Counted from the stretch's first letter, positions 33,217 through 44,990 are shown. The stretch is 64,000 nucleotides of DNA from Blastocladiella emersonii ATCC 22665 (GCA_025594325.1 JANHCV010000006.1:310001-374000); one strand, 5' to 3'. Notes: generated by a model not told the origin, from the letters alone. Numbers and translations are program-made.

Positions 33217-34173
33217 ATGCCGCCCTCGCTCGCCGCGCAGGAACACCTCGCCGCGTACGCGCAGTCGCTGCGACTTGCCGCATCCGCCGCCGTCGTCGCG
33301 TGGACCGCGGCGCACGTCCGCCCGCACTACGACAACGCGACCGCGCTCCATGTAACTTTTCCCCTGATGGATCTCGATGTGAGCGTGACTGACCCGCATG
33401 AGGCGACTAGGACATCGTAAACGAGCTGTCCGACGACGACCTGCGCCGCGCGGCCGCGAGCTACCTCGCGCCGCCGCTCGAGCGGCTGGTCGCGGGCGGG
33501 GAGTCGCCCGTCGGCCTGTTCCTCGCCGTGGTCCTCGCCAACCGCTTGCTCCCGGACACGACGTGGCGCGCGGTCGTCGGTATGGGGCCCGCGGAGGTCG
33601 TTGACCAGGTGCGCTCTCCACCGCCGTCGCCGTCGCCGTCGCCGCGCGTCCACCGCCGCCGCCGTCGTCGCGCGTCCGCTGACTTCGTCGTCGGCGTAGG
33701 TCCTCGCCCGCCTCACCGCCAAGTGCGACCTGACCTCCCGCCTCGCCACGCGGCTGCACGCACACATCGCCTCGTCCTCCTTCCCGTCCCGCGACGCGTG
33801 GTGGGCCGAGTACCTCGCGCGCGGCCCCGTCACCGCGCAACGCGCCGCGGCAAGGTTCCTGGTGCACGCGGCCTCGGACGTGACGTTCCACCGGTTCCTG
33901 GGGAAGGTCCTCGCGCCGCAGCTCGCGGTGGGGGATAACCTGGTGGTGCTCGCGCTCGCGCTGACGCTGCCCGACGCAGCGCCCGCGCGCGTCGACGCGA
34001 TGCTGGATTTGTTGTTAGCGGGCGACGTGACGCGGTTGCCCGTCCCGCTCGCGAACCGGCTCGCGGAGGGGTACCCGCGGTTCTGGGGCGTGTACCGCGC
34101 GGCGATTGAGGGGGATGTCGAGCGGGTACGGGCGTTGGACGAGGCGGTGCCACGGATCGTGCCGAGGGAGTGA
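33217..34173 (+). CDS. Unrecognised 268-aa alpha-helical protein
   Basis: Three exons: 33217-33351, 33411-33608, 33700-34173. Introns begin GTAACT and GTGCGC and end TAG; both are phase 0. Intron 1 has a GACTGAC branch site. The protein is Ala/Leu-rich and looks all-helical (AAQEHLAAYAQSLRLAASAA, LSDDDLRRAAASYLAPPLER, VGLFLAVVLANRLLPDTTWR, AAARFLVHAASDVTFHRFLG, LANRLAEGYPRFWGVYRAAI). No signal peptide, zinc site or known motif is seen. It is divergent from SEC11 with about 170 bp between starts and converges on the ArfGAP gene with 61 bp between stops. I do not recognise a family. Confidence 0.65.
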
Positions 34174-34234
34174 GTGAGGTATGCAATGTATATTGTTGGC
34201 AGCGGTAGAAGAGGGGATATCAGGGACGGCAGGT

Positions 34235-35676
34235 TTACCACTCGTCCCAGTCGTCCGTCTTCTTTGTCTGCTTGCGCTGCGACGCGTTGCGGGTGCCCGC
34301 GCCGGCGGCAATGGGTTCAGACGACGACGACGGGATGATCATGCCCTCGGCGGGCGGCTGCTCGTCGGCAGGCGGGGTGGTGTCGAAGGGATGGGACTGG
34401 GCGGGAGCGGCGGCGGACGAGGAGAAGGGCGCCGAGGTGCCAAACGGATCAGACGCGGCCGCGGCGCCGCCGAACGGGTTGTTGTTGCTGGTCGCGGCGG
34501 CCGTGGCGCCGTTGGCGGCGAAAAAATCACCACCACCGGTCTGCTGGCCCTGCTGCGACTGCGGGACAGCGCCGTACCCGGCCTGCTGGTAAAACCCGCT
34601 GCCCGGCTGCCCGTTGCGCGGCGGCGCGTCGACGACCGACGCGTACGCGCGCGTGCCGGCGACCATTGCGGTCTCGCCGACCTGGGTCAGCAGGTCGCCG
34701 ACCTGCGACACGCCGCGCGCGACCTGCGACTGGAAGTTGGGGTCCTGGACCAGCTGCGTGCCCTTGGTCACCACCGTGCCGACGGTGCCGACCGCGGTCC
34801 CGACGGCCGCGGTGGCGACGGTCGAGAACAGCGACCAGCCCTTGGTCAGCGCCGACACCGGGTCGTTGATGATCTGCGTCGGGTCGAACTGCGTCGCGGC
34901 CGCGGTCGCGCCGCCGCCGAACGCGGCGAAGGCGGCGCCGAAGCTCGAGCCCGGGCCGGTGGTGGAAGCAGGTGCAGGTGCAGACGAGCCCGAGCTGCCG
35001 AAGCCGACGTACCGGCCGCCCTGGGATGGTGGGAGGTGCCTACGCACAGTAGTCGTGAGTGATCGGACGGATACTCGACCGAAAAAGCAGAAACGTACTC
35101 GGGACGCGCAGCGTTGGCCATGCCCATACGGCCAAAATAGTCCTCGTTCTGCTCGCGCGACGGCATGGTCATGGGCGCGCCCTGCTGCGGCGACGCGCCG
35201 AGGCTCGCGGCCCCGAACGACGCGGGGCTGGCGCCACCCATGGCCGGTGTGCCGGCGTGCGAGTGCGGGAGCGACGGCGGGGTCCACTCAACCGTTGCGG
35301 GGTTGAAGGGGGTGCCCTGGACGTCGGCGACGAGCTTGGCGCGGTACACGGCGGCGGCGCGCGAGCCGTACTTGTCCTTGACCGACGCGGCACCCGACAG
35401 ATCCGGGTTCTGCGCGGCGAAGGCGGCGAAGCGCGCGTTGCCGCCGTGCTGCATCTTGCGGTACTGGTCCTCGGTCCACTTGTCCATGGTGATGGAGCGC
35501 ACAAACGACAGGTGCACGCCGAGGCCGCGGTGCAGGCCCGAGCACTCGAGGCAGAAGTAGGTGCCGTACGACAGCGACGCCCACTGCGGGTTCGGCGCGC
35601 CGCACTCGATGCACGACTGGTTCGCCGCGTCGGACCGCTGCAGGTCCTGGACGTGCGTGCGGAAGTCGTCTGCCAT
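34235..35676 (-). CDS. GCS1: ArfGAP1/Gcs1-type Arf GTPase-activating protein
   Basis: Two exons: 35676-35099 and 35039-34235 (460 aa; intron GTACGT...GTAG, phase 2). It stimulates GTP hydrolysis on Arf1 at the Golgi and works in COPI vesicle cycling. The ArfGAP zinc finger is intact: Cys22, Cys25, Cys42, Cys45 (CIECGAPNP ... FCLECSGLHRGLG) with the catalytic arginine Arg50, then VHLSFVRSITMDKW and GGNARFAAF. Spliced sequence continues ARPEHLPPSQGGRYVGFGSS, as in Gcs1 orthologues. The middle (DPTQIINDPVSALTKGWSLF, AVGTVGTVVTKGTQLV) resembles amphipathic lipid-packing-sensor segments, which fits membrane curvature sensing. It ends in TDDWDEW, typical of ArfGAP1 C-termini that bind coatomer. The RET2 gene 2-4 kb away encodes a COPI partner. 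Confidence 0.93.
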
Positions 35677-36495
35677 GGTGCTTCGTTGCGTTTCTTCTCT
35701 GTGAGGAGGGCGAAGGAGAGAGGGAGAGAGGGCGACGGGCGGGATGAGCGCCGCGCGAACGGGCGGCTGCCGAACGCCCTCGTGTGGCGGCGGTGGCGCC
35801 GCAAAACCGGGCGAAAACCAGGGCGGAAACCGGTCGCGTGAATCTCAGGTGACGGCGGGTTTTCGAGTTTTCGAGAGGAGGTCTCGCAGCAGCTCGAATC
35901 ATCGCCTCCGCCTGGGCCCCTTCGCTCTCGGCCTCGTAAACGGCGCGCTCCCCCGCCCCACACTCCATGCATCGCTGCGCTTCGCTCGCGCAAACCACGT
36001 AACCCGACCCGACCCCGCTGCTGCCCGGACGGATCCGTTGACGGCGCCTCGCCACGCGGTCTCACCCTCGGCTGCCTCCACTGCGCTCGCTCCCCTTGGA
36101 CGGAGGTGCCATTGCTCTGCTTGACGTTCTTGTCAGCGTCCGCTCACGCTCCTGTGCTCCGTAGCATGGTCTGATCCAGGCCGCTTTGCTGTCGACTGCG
36201 CCCGCTCGCGCCCTCGACTGCCCGCGCGCTCCTTCCCTCGCACCGCACCGCGGTGCACGCTCGCTCGCTCGAATTCGCTCGGATCCCCGTCGACTGCCGG
36301 TGGCTACCCCGGCGCGCACCAACGAATGCTTGGGTCTGCGCCTCCGCCGCCATCCCTCGACCATCCCGCCGCTGACGACGACCGCTGTCCGCGTCCGCCC
36401 ATCCCGCCGCTGTTCCCCGTGCTGCCGCTCCGCCGCCGCCCGCACCAGCCGCGCCAACTGCTCGACCTCCGTTGACGCCATCCCCGCGGCCCACC
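35677..36495. promoter_or_regulatory. Divergent promoter of the ArfGAP and SMG1-type genes
   Basis: 819 bp between start codons. The 200 bp before the kinase start are C/T-rich on + (CGCTCGCTCG, CCGCCGC), as in fungal 5' leaders. The side next to the ArfGAP gene is C/T-rich on - (GAGAGGGAGAGAG on +). No TATA-like or other specific site stands out. Confidence 0.4.
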
Positions 36496-39400
36496 ATGTC
36501 CCTCGATGACCGCGCCTTCTACGTCCAGTCGCTCTACTATGGCCAGCACCAGCTCTTCGCCGCCTCCAACGCCAAGGAGCGCACCGCCGCCGCCAAGTCG
36601 CTGCGCACCCTGCTCGCCACCCAGACCCTGTCCCAGGACCGCGTCATCATGGCCTGCTGCCTGCTGCTCTGGCCCGAGGCCTACGACGAGAACGTCTACC
36701 ACCTCGACCTGACCGCTGCCCACCCCTCGCTCGCCCTCCTCATCGAGCCGCAGCCGGCCAGCGCACACTTTAACCTGTACGCGCCGGCCGACTACGCAAA
36801 CGGCGGCGCTGCCGCCAACGGCAACGGCAACGGTAGCAGCAGCGGTACTTCTTCGCCTACCAATGGCAAGAGCGGCAAGGCCAGCAACCGCAACAGCGTC
36901 ATCTCGCTCAACCAGCAGCAGCAGCAGCAGCAGCAGCGCATGACGCCGAGCCTCGCGAGCGAAATGGGCTTCCTCGTCGCGATCCTCGGCTACTACGCCA
37001 TGCAGGTGTCGCGGCACCTCGGCCTGCGGTTCTGCGCGTGGCTCGCTGCCGCCGTGCCCTCCAACACCCAGTTCCGGTCCACGGTCCTCAACATGCTGCT
37101 CGCCCCGCACCACCCGCTCCCGCCGCCGCCGCTCCGCGTCACCGACGCGTACACGTCGATCCTCGCGCCCTTCCTCAACCCGCTCATCGACCTGTGCGTC
37201 GCCACCCTCAACGAGAAGCTCTCGGGCCCGCTCCTCGCTCACCTCGCCATCCATCACTTTGACGCCGCCATGCCGCGCGTCCTCCCCGCCCTCCTCGACG
37301 TCCAGCCGCACGCCCGCGACGCCGTCATCGCCGCCCTCGTCGCGCTCACCTCCCCGAAATACCCCGGCGAGGGACCCGCCGCGCTCGCCCGCATCGTCGA
37401 CTGGACCCTCGACGATCTCGGCGTCCGCGAGATCCGCGCCCAGCTCGAGCCGTTCCAGTCGCCGTCGGCGCGCATCGCCCGCATGCTCAACTCGTCGACG
37501 GTCCGCCTCGCCGCTATCCTGCAGCTGCTCACCGCCATCGTGCACGCCGGCCACGCCGACTTATTGAGCGCCGACGTCGTCCTCCCCTTCCTCGCCGTCG
37601 TCTTCCGCCGCGGGAAAAAGTACTCGGCTTCGGTCCGCTCCGTCCTCGACACGATCCCCGTCGGCGCGTCCCCCGACTGGTGGGTCTCGGTTCACCTCGA
37701 CTACGCCGCGAGTATCATCACGGTCCGGCCCGCGGCCGAGTGGGCGGATACGCTCGCCCGCGTCGTTGGCGGCGAGACCGAGGGCGGCGCCGGCGGCGTG
37801 TCCCCGCGCGCCATCGCCAAGGTCCTCGAGCACCCGGCGTCGCCGCTGTGGCAGCTGCGCCTCAAGTTCCCCAACTCCGAGTCGACGCTCGACGCGCTCG
37901 ACCGCCTGCTCGTCGCCGCCCTGCGCGCACCTGGAGCCGGACCGCACGCCGCCTCGGTCGCTGCGCACCTCCGCGTCGTCATCTCGGGATCGGCCACGCA
38001 TACGATCCAGTCGCCCGCTGCCTACTACGTGCGGCTCGTTCAGTGCGTGCTCGCCGTGTGTGGCGGGACCGCCGGTGACGGTGGGGAGGCCGCGCAGGTC
38101 CTCGAGGTCGTCGGCGGGTCCGGCGAAACCGCCGCCGAGATGCTCGCCATGGTCCTCGACGCGCAGTCGGCCGACGCGCACCTCGTCACGCCCGTCATCA
38201 TGCAGCTGCTCTGCAGCATGCGGTTCACGGCCGAGACCGTCGCGCTGCCCGTCCGCATCGTCGCGACGGCCGACCTGCCCGCCAAGATCCGGCTCGCGGC
38301 CATCGACGTGCTGGTCGCCTCATCGCCTTCGCTCCTCACCGCGCGGCACCTCGACACCGTCGTCAAGGGCACCCTCGGCACCTTCTGCACCATGCCCGTG
38401 CGGCAGCGCCTGCCCGCCGTGTTCGCGGTGGCGGACCCCGCCGAGCTCGGCCGGCTCGCCCCCGAGTCCCGCGACCTGCTCCTCCTCCAGCTCACCGACT
38501 ACGACGACGAGTACGCGCGGGCATGGGTCGACGCCCTCGCGAGGTGCCCCGTCGCGCTCGAGTCGCCGACGCTGCGCGACTTCAAGCGCGACGTGATGCG
38601 GTCGCCGCACACGGGCGCGTTCAGCCAGACGCACTTTGCCGCGGTCCTCAACGACCCGGACCTGACGGCGGCCAAGATGCTGCAGCTGTACCACCTGACG
38701 TCCGGCGGCAAGCCCCTCCCGCCGCCGCTGTTCCGGTCGCGCGAGGCGCTCGAGTTCTACTGCACGTGGGAGGCGGCGCGGTACTGCATCCTGACGCGGT
38801 TCAAGACGCCGATCGGCGCCGCCCCCGCGACGCTCGCCGCCATCGAGGTGCTCGTCCACAAGCGCGTCCGCATCGCCCTGCGCGTCTTCGAGGCGCTCGA
38901 GTGGTGGCTCATTGCCCTCGTCCAAGGGCCCGGCACCTCGGCACTCCCACCCGTCCCGAAAAACATCCAGGGCTTCTTCGCGTCCAACGCCGCCACCATG
39001 AACGAGTGGGTGACCCGCATGCGCCGCGTCGCCGCCCGCGCCGCCGCGCACCACCGCTGGCTCGCCGACTCGGCCCGCCACTCGCTCGAGCTCGTTCGGG
39101 CGACGGGTACCTCACCCCACGCCGCCCGCGCCGACCACCCGCTCCTCGCCCTCCAGCTCGTCCAGCTCGGGCTCGACGATGTGCTCGCCGGGCTCGCGGC
39201 GGCGACGGGTAAGGAGTTCCGCGACGAGCTCATGCTCGCCCGCGGCCAGGTCGAGTCCCTCCGCGCCCGCGACGGCGCCGATCTCGCCCACGTCACGTCG
39301 TCGTACCTCCAGCTCGCCGATTTTAAGGGCATGGACGACTTCTACGCCGCACACCGCGAGGACGCCGGCGACCAGCTGCTCGTCATGCACTACACGATGC

Positions 39401-42313
39401 TGCAGCGCCTGTGCGAGCCCGCGGCGGCGGGTGGCGAGCCAGTGCGCACCGCCGATGTCATGGACCCGTTCCAGTTCTCCTCCCCGCTCGCCCGCGCGCG
39501 GTCGCTGATCGTCGACGGAGCGCCCGTCCGCGTCCTCGGGTTGCTCGAGTCCGCGCTCCCCGCAGACCTCGGCGTGTTCGCCCCGCTCGACACCCTCGAC
39601 CGCGCCCTCCGCGTCGACGTTGGCGGCGGCCGCGACGCGGGGATCGAGCGGTTCGTCCGCGTCCAGCGCAAGCTCGGTAATTTACGGATCGCGCAGGCCG
39701 TCATCGATGCCCGCCCACGCGCATTCCCGCGGGAGGCGATCAAGCTAGCGGCTGCGACGGGTGCGCCAGTCACGGCGGGGATGGTCGCGGCGGAGCCCGT
39801 CACGGTCGCCCGGCTCGTCGCCAAGGGGAAGCTCGACCCCGCGGTGCTCGATGTCGTCGTGATCCAAGCGCGGTTCGCGGTCTCGTATGAGCTCGTCGCC
39901 GAGTTTTGCGGGCTCGACGACGCGGCGCCTGAGCCGATCGCCGGCGCTGATGCGGATGCGGTCGTTCGTGGCCTCCTCTTCACCGGGGTCGCCGAGCGCC
40001 CGAGTGGTGCCGCGGGGTGGCGCCGGCTCGGCGAGTACGCGTTCGACCAACTGCCCAAGCCCGAGTATCTCCTCTCCCCTCTCCCGCCGCTCGCCACCGA
40101 CGAATCCTCGCTCGTGCACAACGCCAAACTCGCCGCGTCCGCGCTCACGCGGTACCTCGAGCTCGTCCCGCCGTCGCGCCACCAGTACCAGGCGCACGCC
40201 GCGGGACTGCAGGTCCTGCACCTCGTCCAGGCGCACGCCGACGCGCTCGCGGACCTCGACCTGCCGCGCGCCCTCGCCGAAACCCAGGGCGAGATGTGGC
40301 GGTTCCTCGTCCCGCAACTCGTCGCGCTGCTCGCGCACCCCAACCCGCTCGCCCACGCCGCCGCCGCCAGCGTCCTCGGCGTCGTCGCCGCGCGCGACCC
40401 CGCCGCGTGCGTGTACCCGCTCGTCGTCGAGGGGCTCCTCCAGCCCGAGAACGCGCTTGCTGCCGCGCTGCTCGCCGGGATGGACCCGCCCGATATGGTC
40501 GACGCCACGCGCGTCCTCGTCCAGCACGCGCAGCGGCTCACGGTCCTGTGGGAGGAGCAGTGGTGGCACGAGCTCACGCGGCTCCAGTCGCAGGTGTTGA
40601 TGAGAGCGGTGACGCAGGCCGAGGCGCTCGCGGCGTTACGTGAGCTCCGCGCCGAGTGTCTCGACTACCCCGCCACGCAGCACGAGGTCCGGTTCCGCGA
40701 CGCGTTCGGGCCCAAGATTGACGCGGCGCTCGAGCAGGCCGAGGCCGCGTTCGCGGCATGGTCGCCGCACACCAACGCCGACGCCGAGGAGGACCCAGCC
40801 GTGTGGCGGCGCGCGGTCCGCAAGCTGTGGGCGCCGCTGCACCCGCTGCTGGCGGCGCTCGGGTCCGCCATCAACCGCGCGCGCACGCTGCGGCTGCACG
40901 AGGTCGAGGTGCTGCACGACCTCGATCTGTCGGCCACGTTCCTGCCGGGCACCAGCGAGCGCATCGCGGGCGTCCACGCCGCGTTCACGGTGCTGCCGAC
41001 CAAGACGAAACCCAAGAAGCTCACGTTCACGGGTGCCGCGGGGAAAGACTCGGCGTACCTGCTCAAGGGGCTCGAGGACCTGCACCTCGACCAGGCCATG
41101 ATGCAGTTCCTCGACGCGGCCAACGCCGTCGTGGCGGGTACGGCTGCACGGGGGAGCGACCCGCGCGTCGCCGCGCTCGCGGCTGTTGGGAGCGGCGGGC
41201 TCGCGCGTAGCTACGCCGTGGTCCCGCTCGGCCGGTCCGGCGGGTTCATCCAGTGGGTCGACGCGGTCCCGGCCTACACGCTGTACAAGCGCGCGTACAT
41301 GGCGACGCACGGCGGCGAGCACCCGCCAAAGCCCGTTGTCGCCTTCAACGCGGCCGCGCACCCGGTCCTCGGTCGGCCTGTTACCCAACAACCGCCGACG
41401 CAGCGGTCGGTCCGCCGCGCGTGTTCGGCGGAACAGCTCCGCGAGGTGCACGCGCGGCTCGTGGCCGGGTCGCCCGCCGACTGGCTGCGCAACGCGCTTT
41501 TTCTGGAAGCGACCTCCGCGGCGGGCATCCTCGCAGCCGCGCGCCGGTTCGCGCACTCGTCGGCGGCCATGGCGGTCGTCGGGTACGTCTTGGGGTTGGG
41601 GGACCGGCACCTCGACAACGTGCTGGTCGACCCGGCCACGGGGCACGTGGTGCACATTGACTACAACATCTGTTTCGACCGCGGGCTTGCGCTGTACGTG
41701 CCCGAGGTGGTCCCGTTCCGGCTCACGCGCAGCTTTGTCGAGGCCATGGGCGGCGCGGCGCTCGGCGTGCGCGGCCCGTTTGCGCAGGCGGCCGAGGTGG
41801 TTTTGGGGTTGCTCGCCAAGTACCGCGGGCTCTTTGCGCGGCTGCTCAAGTCGCTCGTCCTCGACCCGAGCATCGACTGGGAGATGCTCAAGGGCGCCGG
41901 GTCCGGTGCGGCGGCGCCCGGCGGGGGCGACGGTGACGGGGTCAACGGCGAGGACCCGCCCATGGTTGGTACCGAGGAGGGCGGGGACGAGGACGGCGAC
42001 ATGGACCGGCTCACGCAGCCGACACCGTCGGGCGTCGCCGTCAAGCCGATTGCGGCGGCCGCAGCAGACGCGCCGCACGACCGCGGGGTGCGCGTCCTGC
42101 GCAGCCTGTACGCCAAGCTCGACGGGTCCGCGGACGAGGGTCCGGGTGCTGGGTCCAGTGTCGCCGATCGGGTACGCTTCGATTCGACGCGTGCATGCGG
42201 GCGACGACGACTGACTCGATGGCGCGAACATGTAGGTTTCGCGTCTCATTGACGAGGCCATGGACGAGGGCCGGCTCGCGCGCATGTTCGAGGGCTGGAC
42301 GCCGTGGCTCTGA
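36496..42313 (+). CDS. SMG1-type PI3K-related protein kinase (nonsense-mediated decay)
   Basis: Two exons: 36496-42171 and 42236-42313 (1917 aa; intron GTACGC...GTAG, phase 0). SMG1 phosphorylates UPF1 in nonsense-mediated decay. The long helical N-terminal part is poorly conserved; a Gln run lies near residues 145-153. The kinase end is diagnostic: LTFTGAAGKDSAYLLKGLED, LHLDQAMMQFLDA, LARSYAVVPLGRSGGFIQWV, catalytic loop GLGDRHLDN (Asp1703), and HIDYNICFDRG (Asp1722), then VPFRLTRSFVEAMG. HIDYN..F rather than HIDFG is characteristic of SMG1 over TOR, ATM or ATR. The last exon supplies the FATC domain (VSRLIDEAMDEGRLARMFEG ending GWTPWL). Start chosen at CCCACCATGTCC; an upstream in-frame ATG at 36472 adds 8 residues. 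It is shorter than animal SMG1. Mec1/TOR identity is unlikely. Confidence 0.85.
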
Positions 42314-42329
42314 GCGCGTGCAAGGCCGG

Positions 42330-42525
42330 CGGGATCTCGTACCACTACTGCGACTCGCGGGACCGACACGCGCGGCAAGGCCGGCGGCGGCTGCGAACCA
42401 GCATTCAAGTGCCGCACCTGTAAGGCCACGCGCCGAGCGACATCTCGGACGACTCGGACCGTGTCTTTGCCAGCGAGTACCGCGTGTACTCGCCCATGCC
42501 GTCGCCGCACACCATATACGGTTGA
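42330..42525 (+). pseudogene. Coding-like remnant with CxxC, right behind the kinase
   Basis: Short coding-looking fragments in more than one frame: GGISYHYCDSRD, GKAGGGCEPAFKCRTCK, and DISDDSDRVFASEYRVYSPM running to PSPHTIYG and TGA at 42525. The frame must shift at least once between them. The Cys pattern suggests a zinc-binding end of a lost gene. Family unknown; it could also be an unannotated spliced gene end. Confidence 0.3.
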
Positions 42526-42729
42526 ATTCTGCGTAAACGCGCCAGTCGTGCCGAATACCGTCGTAAGCGAGTAAGCGGCCTTATCGGATATCATCGCGGG
42601 GCCGTCATACGCGAGCTTATCGGCGCCGCGACCGCGCCTGCGAGACAATATCCGACGCGTCGCGCCACCCACGTGAGCGCGTCGCTTCCCCTGAATCGGG
42701 CGGCGCCGAAACGCGTGCGCGCGCGCGTC

Positions 42730-42783
42730 CCACCGACCCCTGGCGCCCCACCGACCCCTGGCGCCCCACCGACCCCTGGCGCG
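42730..42783 (+). repeat. Three perfect copies of an 18-bp unit
   Basis: CCACCGACCCCTGGCGCC repeated at 42730, 42748 and 42766 (last two bases of the third differ). It lies in the promoter region, about 105-160 bp upstream of the next start codon. Confidence 0.85.
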
Positions 42784-42887
42784 TCGCGATGGTCGTCGTG
42801 CGCTCGCGCGCGCGCGCCAACGGGCCGCCCCGCCCCGACTCCTGAGGGGGCTAGCCCGCAGCTCATCTCGCACACCTAGCACACACC

Positions 42888-44990
42888 ATGCATCGCGCCG
42901 AGATCGGCGCCCCCGCGCCGCCCCCGCAGTTTGACGCTGGCCAGGCCGTTGCCGCGTTCCGCGCGTTCTCGGACGGCCTCCTGAAGCCGACCACGCGCCG
43001 CGGCTGGCAGCTGGTCCAGTTCGGCTGCTACCTGTGCAACAAGGACGCGTTCGAGCGGCTGATGGCGGTGACCGACGAAGTGCGTCGCCTCGAGGACATG
43101 GACGGCCGGATCTCGCGCGAGCTCTGGGCGTACGAGTCGTCGCCACCGCCCTTGCCATCGCCGTCGCCGTTGCCCGCCGCGGCCCCGGCCCCGGCCCCAG
43201 CCCCGGACGGCGCAGCGCACGCGCCCGCCCTCATCGCCGGGGCCGGGTTGCAGGATGCCCGGCCGCGCTCGCGCAGCCACTCGGCGCCCATGCCGCTCAT
43301 CGGCGCGGTCGGGTTCGAGTTTGCGCACGGGTTTGGGCCCGCACCGCCGCCGCGCAGCCCGGCCGCCAACAAGCTGAAACGACCCATGTTCCCGACAGAC
43401 TCGGACTCGGACTCGGACTCGGACAAGGGCGCCCACGACGACAGCTCGGCCTGCGTGTCGGCCGCGGCGCCGCCCGTGTCGGGCACGCTGGGCGACGGTC
43501 CGACCAGCAACAGCGGCTCGGCAAGCGCGCTCCCTGCGCCGCCATCGGCCCTGTCGGCGGCGACGGCCGCGGCGGCGGATCCCGTCCCGCGCCCTTCCTC
43601 CCCGGCAGCCGGCTCGGCCCACTCGACGCAGCACATCGCGCACCACGCCGAGCCCGCGGCCATCAACGCCGCCGAGGGTACCACCACCACAGCCGCCGCC
43701 GTCCTCCGCTGCACCGCCTGCACCGTCGGCTCGCGTGGCCCGGAGCGGTTTTTCGCGGAACCGCACGCGACGGACAAGTGTCTGCTGATCACCACAAAGG
43801 ACGGGATCGGCTACCTCGCCGAGCAGGTCGCGCGCGGGCTGGAGCAGCTTCGCGGGGTCGATGCCGTTGACCTCGTCCATTTCGGCGGTCCCCTCGGCCC
43901 CGAGAATGCGACTGCGGCTGGGACCCAGATCACCAAGGCCGTGTTCCACAAGGAGCGCACCCCGCTCGTCGAGTACGTGGATCGGGTCGCGGTGCACATC
44001 GAGGAGCTGTCGGCCAAGAACACGGACTACGTTTCGGTCCACGTCGCGCTGCAGGCCCTCGCGCGGCTGCCCATGACCTCGTTCATTCAGGTCGCCAACC
44101 TCAAGTACCTGCTCGACCAGGCGCACCAGCTGTTGCGGCCGCCGTCGGGTTCCTCAAGCACCGAGCCGCCCGCCCCCACTACGCCCGTTCGGGCCCCTAC
44201 TCCGGCCCTGGCCCTCCCCGTACGCCCAAGCGCTAAGCGTGGTGGCCGTGCTTCCCGCGGCCCTGCGTCTCCCGCCGCCGCCGCCGCCGCGGCGTCATCG
44301 TCGTCGCCGACCGCGGCGGCTCGGTCACGCTCCCCGTCGCGCTCGTCAAGTCGTCGTACATTGGGCACCGCGGCAGCTCGGTCACGCTCCCCGTCACGCT
44401 CGTCGTCAAGTCGTCGTACATCGAGCATCACGTTCGCAATGGTGGCGGCGGCCTCGTCGTCGCGCTCGCCGTCCTCGCCGCACCGCGCCCGTCAGCCCGT
44501 GAGCCGCGACCCGCCAGTGCCGCACATCCCGAAGTGGGGCTTTCCCATCTCCCACCGAGGCCCCGCCGCGCCACCAGCAGACGGCGACATGTGCAATTTC
44601 TGCCCGGCACTCGCCGACGCCAACCCCAACCACGGCGGGCCCAACCAGCCGCAGGTGCACCTCGCCGCGACGTGCCCGATCCTGTTGCCGCCGCGCGAGC
44701 TCGCCACGCGCATCGCTGCCTGCATGAATCACCTTCGAGTACGCGTGCCGTCGCACAAGGAGGTCATGGACTCGAGGGGCGAGTGGCTGCTCCAGCTTCT
44801 CGAGACCCTGCACTACGAGATCTCAACGATCACCCCCCTCAACTCGTCCAAGGCCGTGCTGCAGGCGCTCGAGCCGCGGGTGGCGACCGCCGGGATCGGT
44901 GATTTTCTTCGCTTCTACTCGTGCGAGGGGCTGGACTACGTGCCACGCTACCGGCAGCTCTTCTCGCTGATCCGCCAAGCAAAAGCGTAG
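42888..44990 (+). CDS. Unrecognised 700-aa protein with C-x2-C...H-x4-C motif
   Basis: Intronless frame from ATG 42888 (ACACACCATG). An ordered N-terminus (AFRAFSDGLLKPTTRRGWQL, FGCYLCNKDAFERLMAV) is followed by a long Pro/Ala/Ser-rich region with an SDSDSDSD tract. Then an ordered block (LLITTKDGIGYLAEQVARGL, VEYVDRVAVHIEELSAKNTD, SFIQVANLKYLLDQAHQLL), two RS-like repeats (AARSRSPSRSSS), and a conserved-looking tail with CNFC, 18 residues, then HLAATC, a zinc-knuckle-like spacing. The two-block layout with a terminal knuckle recalls retroelement Gag, perhaps a domesticated one, but I see no protease, RT or integrase and no LTRs nearby. The RS dipeptides could also point to RNA binding. Family unrecognised. 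Confidence 0.6.
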   Translation: MHRAEIGAPAPPPQFDAGQAVAAFRAFSDGLLKPTTRRGWQLVQFGCYLCNKDAFERLMAVTDEVRRLEDMDGRISRELWAYESSPPPLPSPSPLPAAAPAPAPAPDGAAHAPALIAGAGLQDARPRSRSHSAPMPLIGAVGFEFAHGFGPAPPPRSPAANKLKRPMFPTDSDSDSDSDKGAHDDSSACVSAAAPPVSGTLGDGPTSNSGSASALPAPPSALSAATAAAADPVPRPSSPAAGSAHSTQHIAHHAEPAAINAAEGTTTTAAAVLRCTACTVGSRGPERFFAEPHATDKCLLITTKDGIGYLAEQVARGLEQLRGVDAVDLVHFGGPLGPENATAAGTQITKAVFHKERTPLVEYVDRVAVHIEELSAKNTDYVSVHVALQALARLPMTSFIQVANLKYLLDQAHQLLRPPSGSSSTEPPAPTTPVRAPTPALALPVRPSAKRGGRASRGPASPAAAAAAASSSSPTAAARSRSPSRSSSRRTLGTAAARSRSPSRSSSSRRTSSITFAMVAAASSSRSPSSPHRARQPVSRDPPVPHIPKWGFPISHRGPAAPPADGDMCNFCPALADANPNHGGPNQPQVHLAATCPILLPPRELATRIAACMNHLRVRVPSHKEVMDSRGEWLLQLLETLHYEISTITPLNSSKAVLQALEPRVATAGIGDFLRFYSCEGLDYVPRYRQLFSLIRQAKA

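Noticed and set aside
40636-43158. An 840-codon open frame on - opposite the kinase, and a 416-codon one at 36304-37554
   Set aside because: Antisense shadows of the SMG1-type gene with arginine-rich, low-complexity translation.
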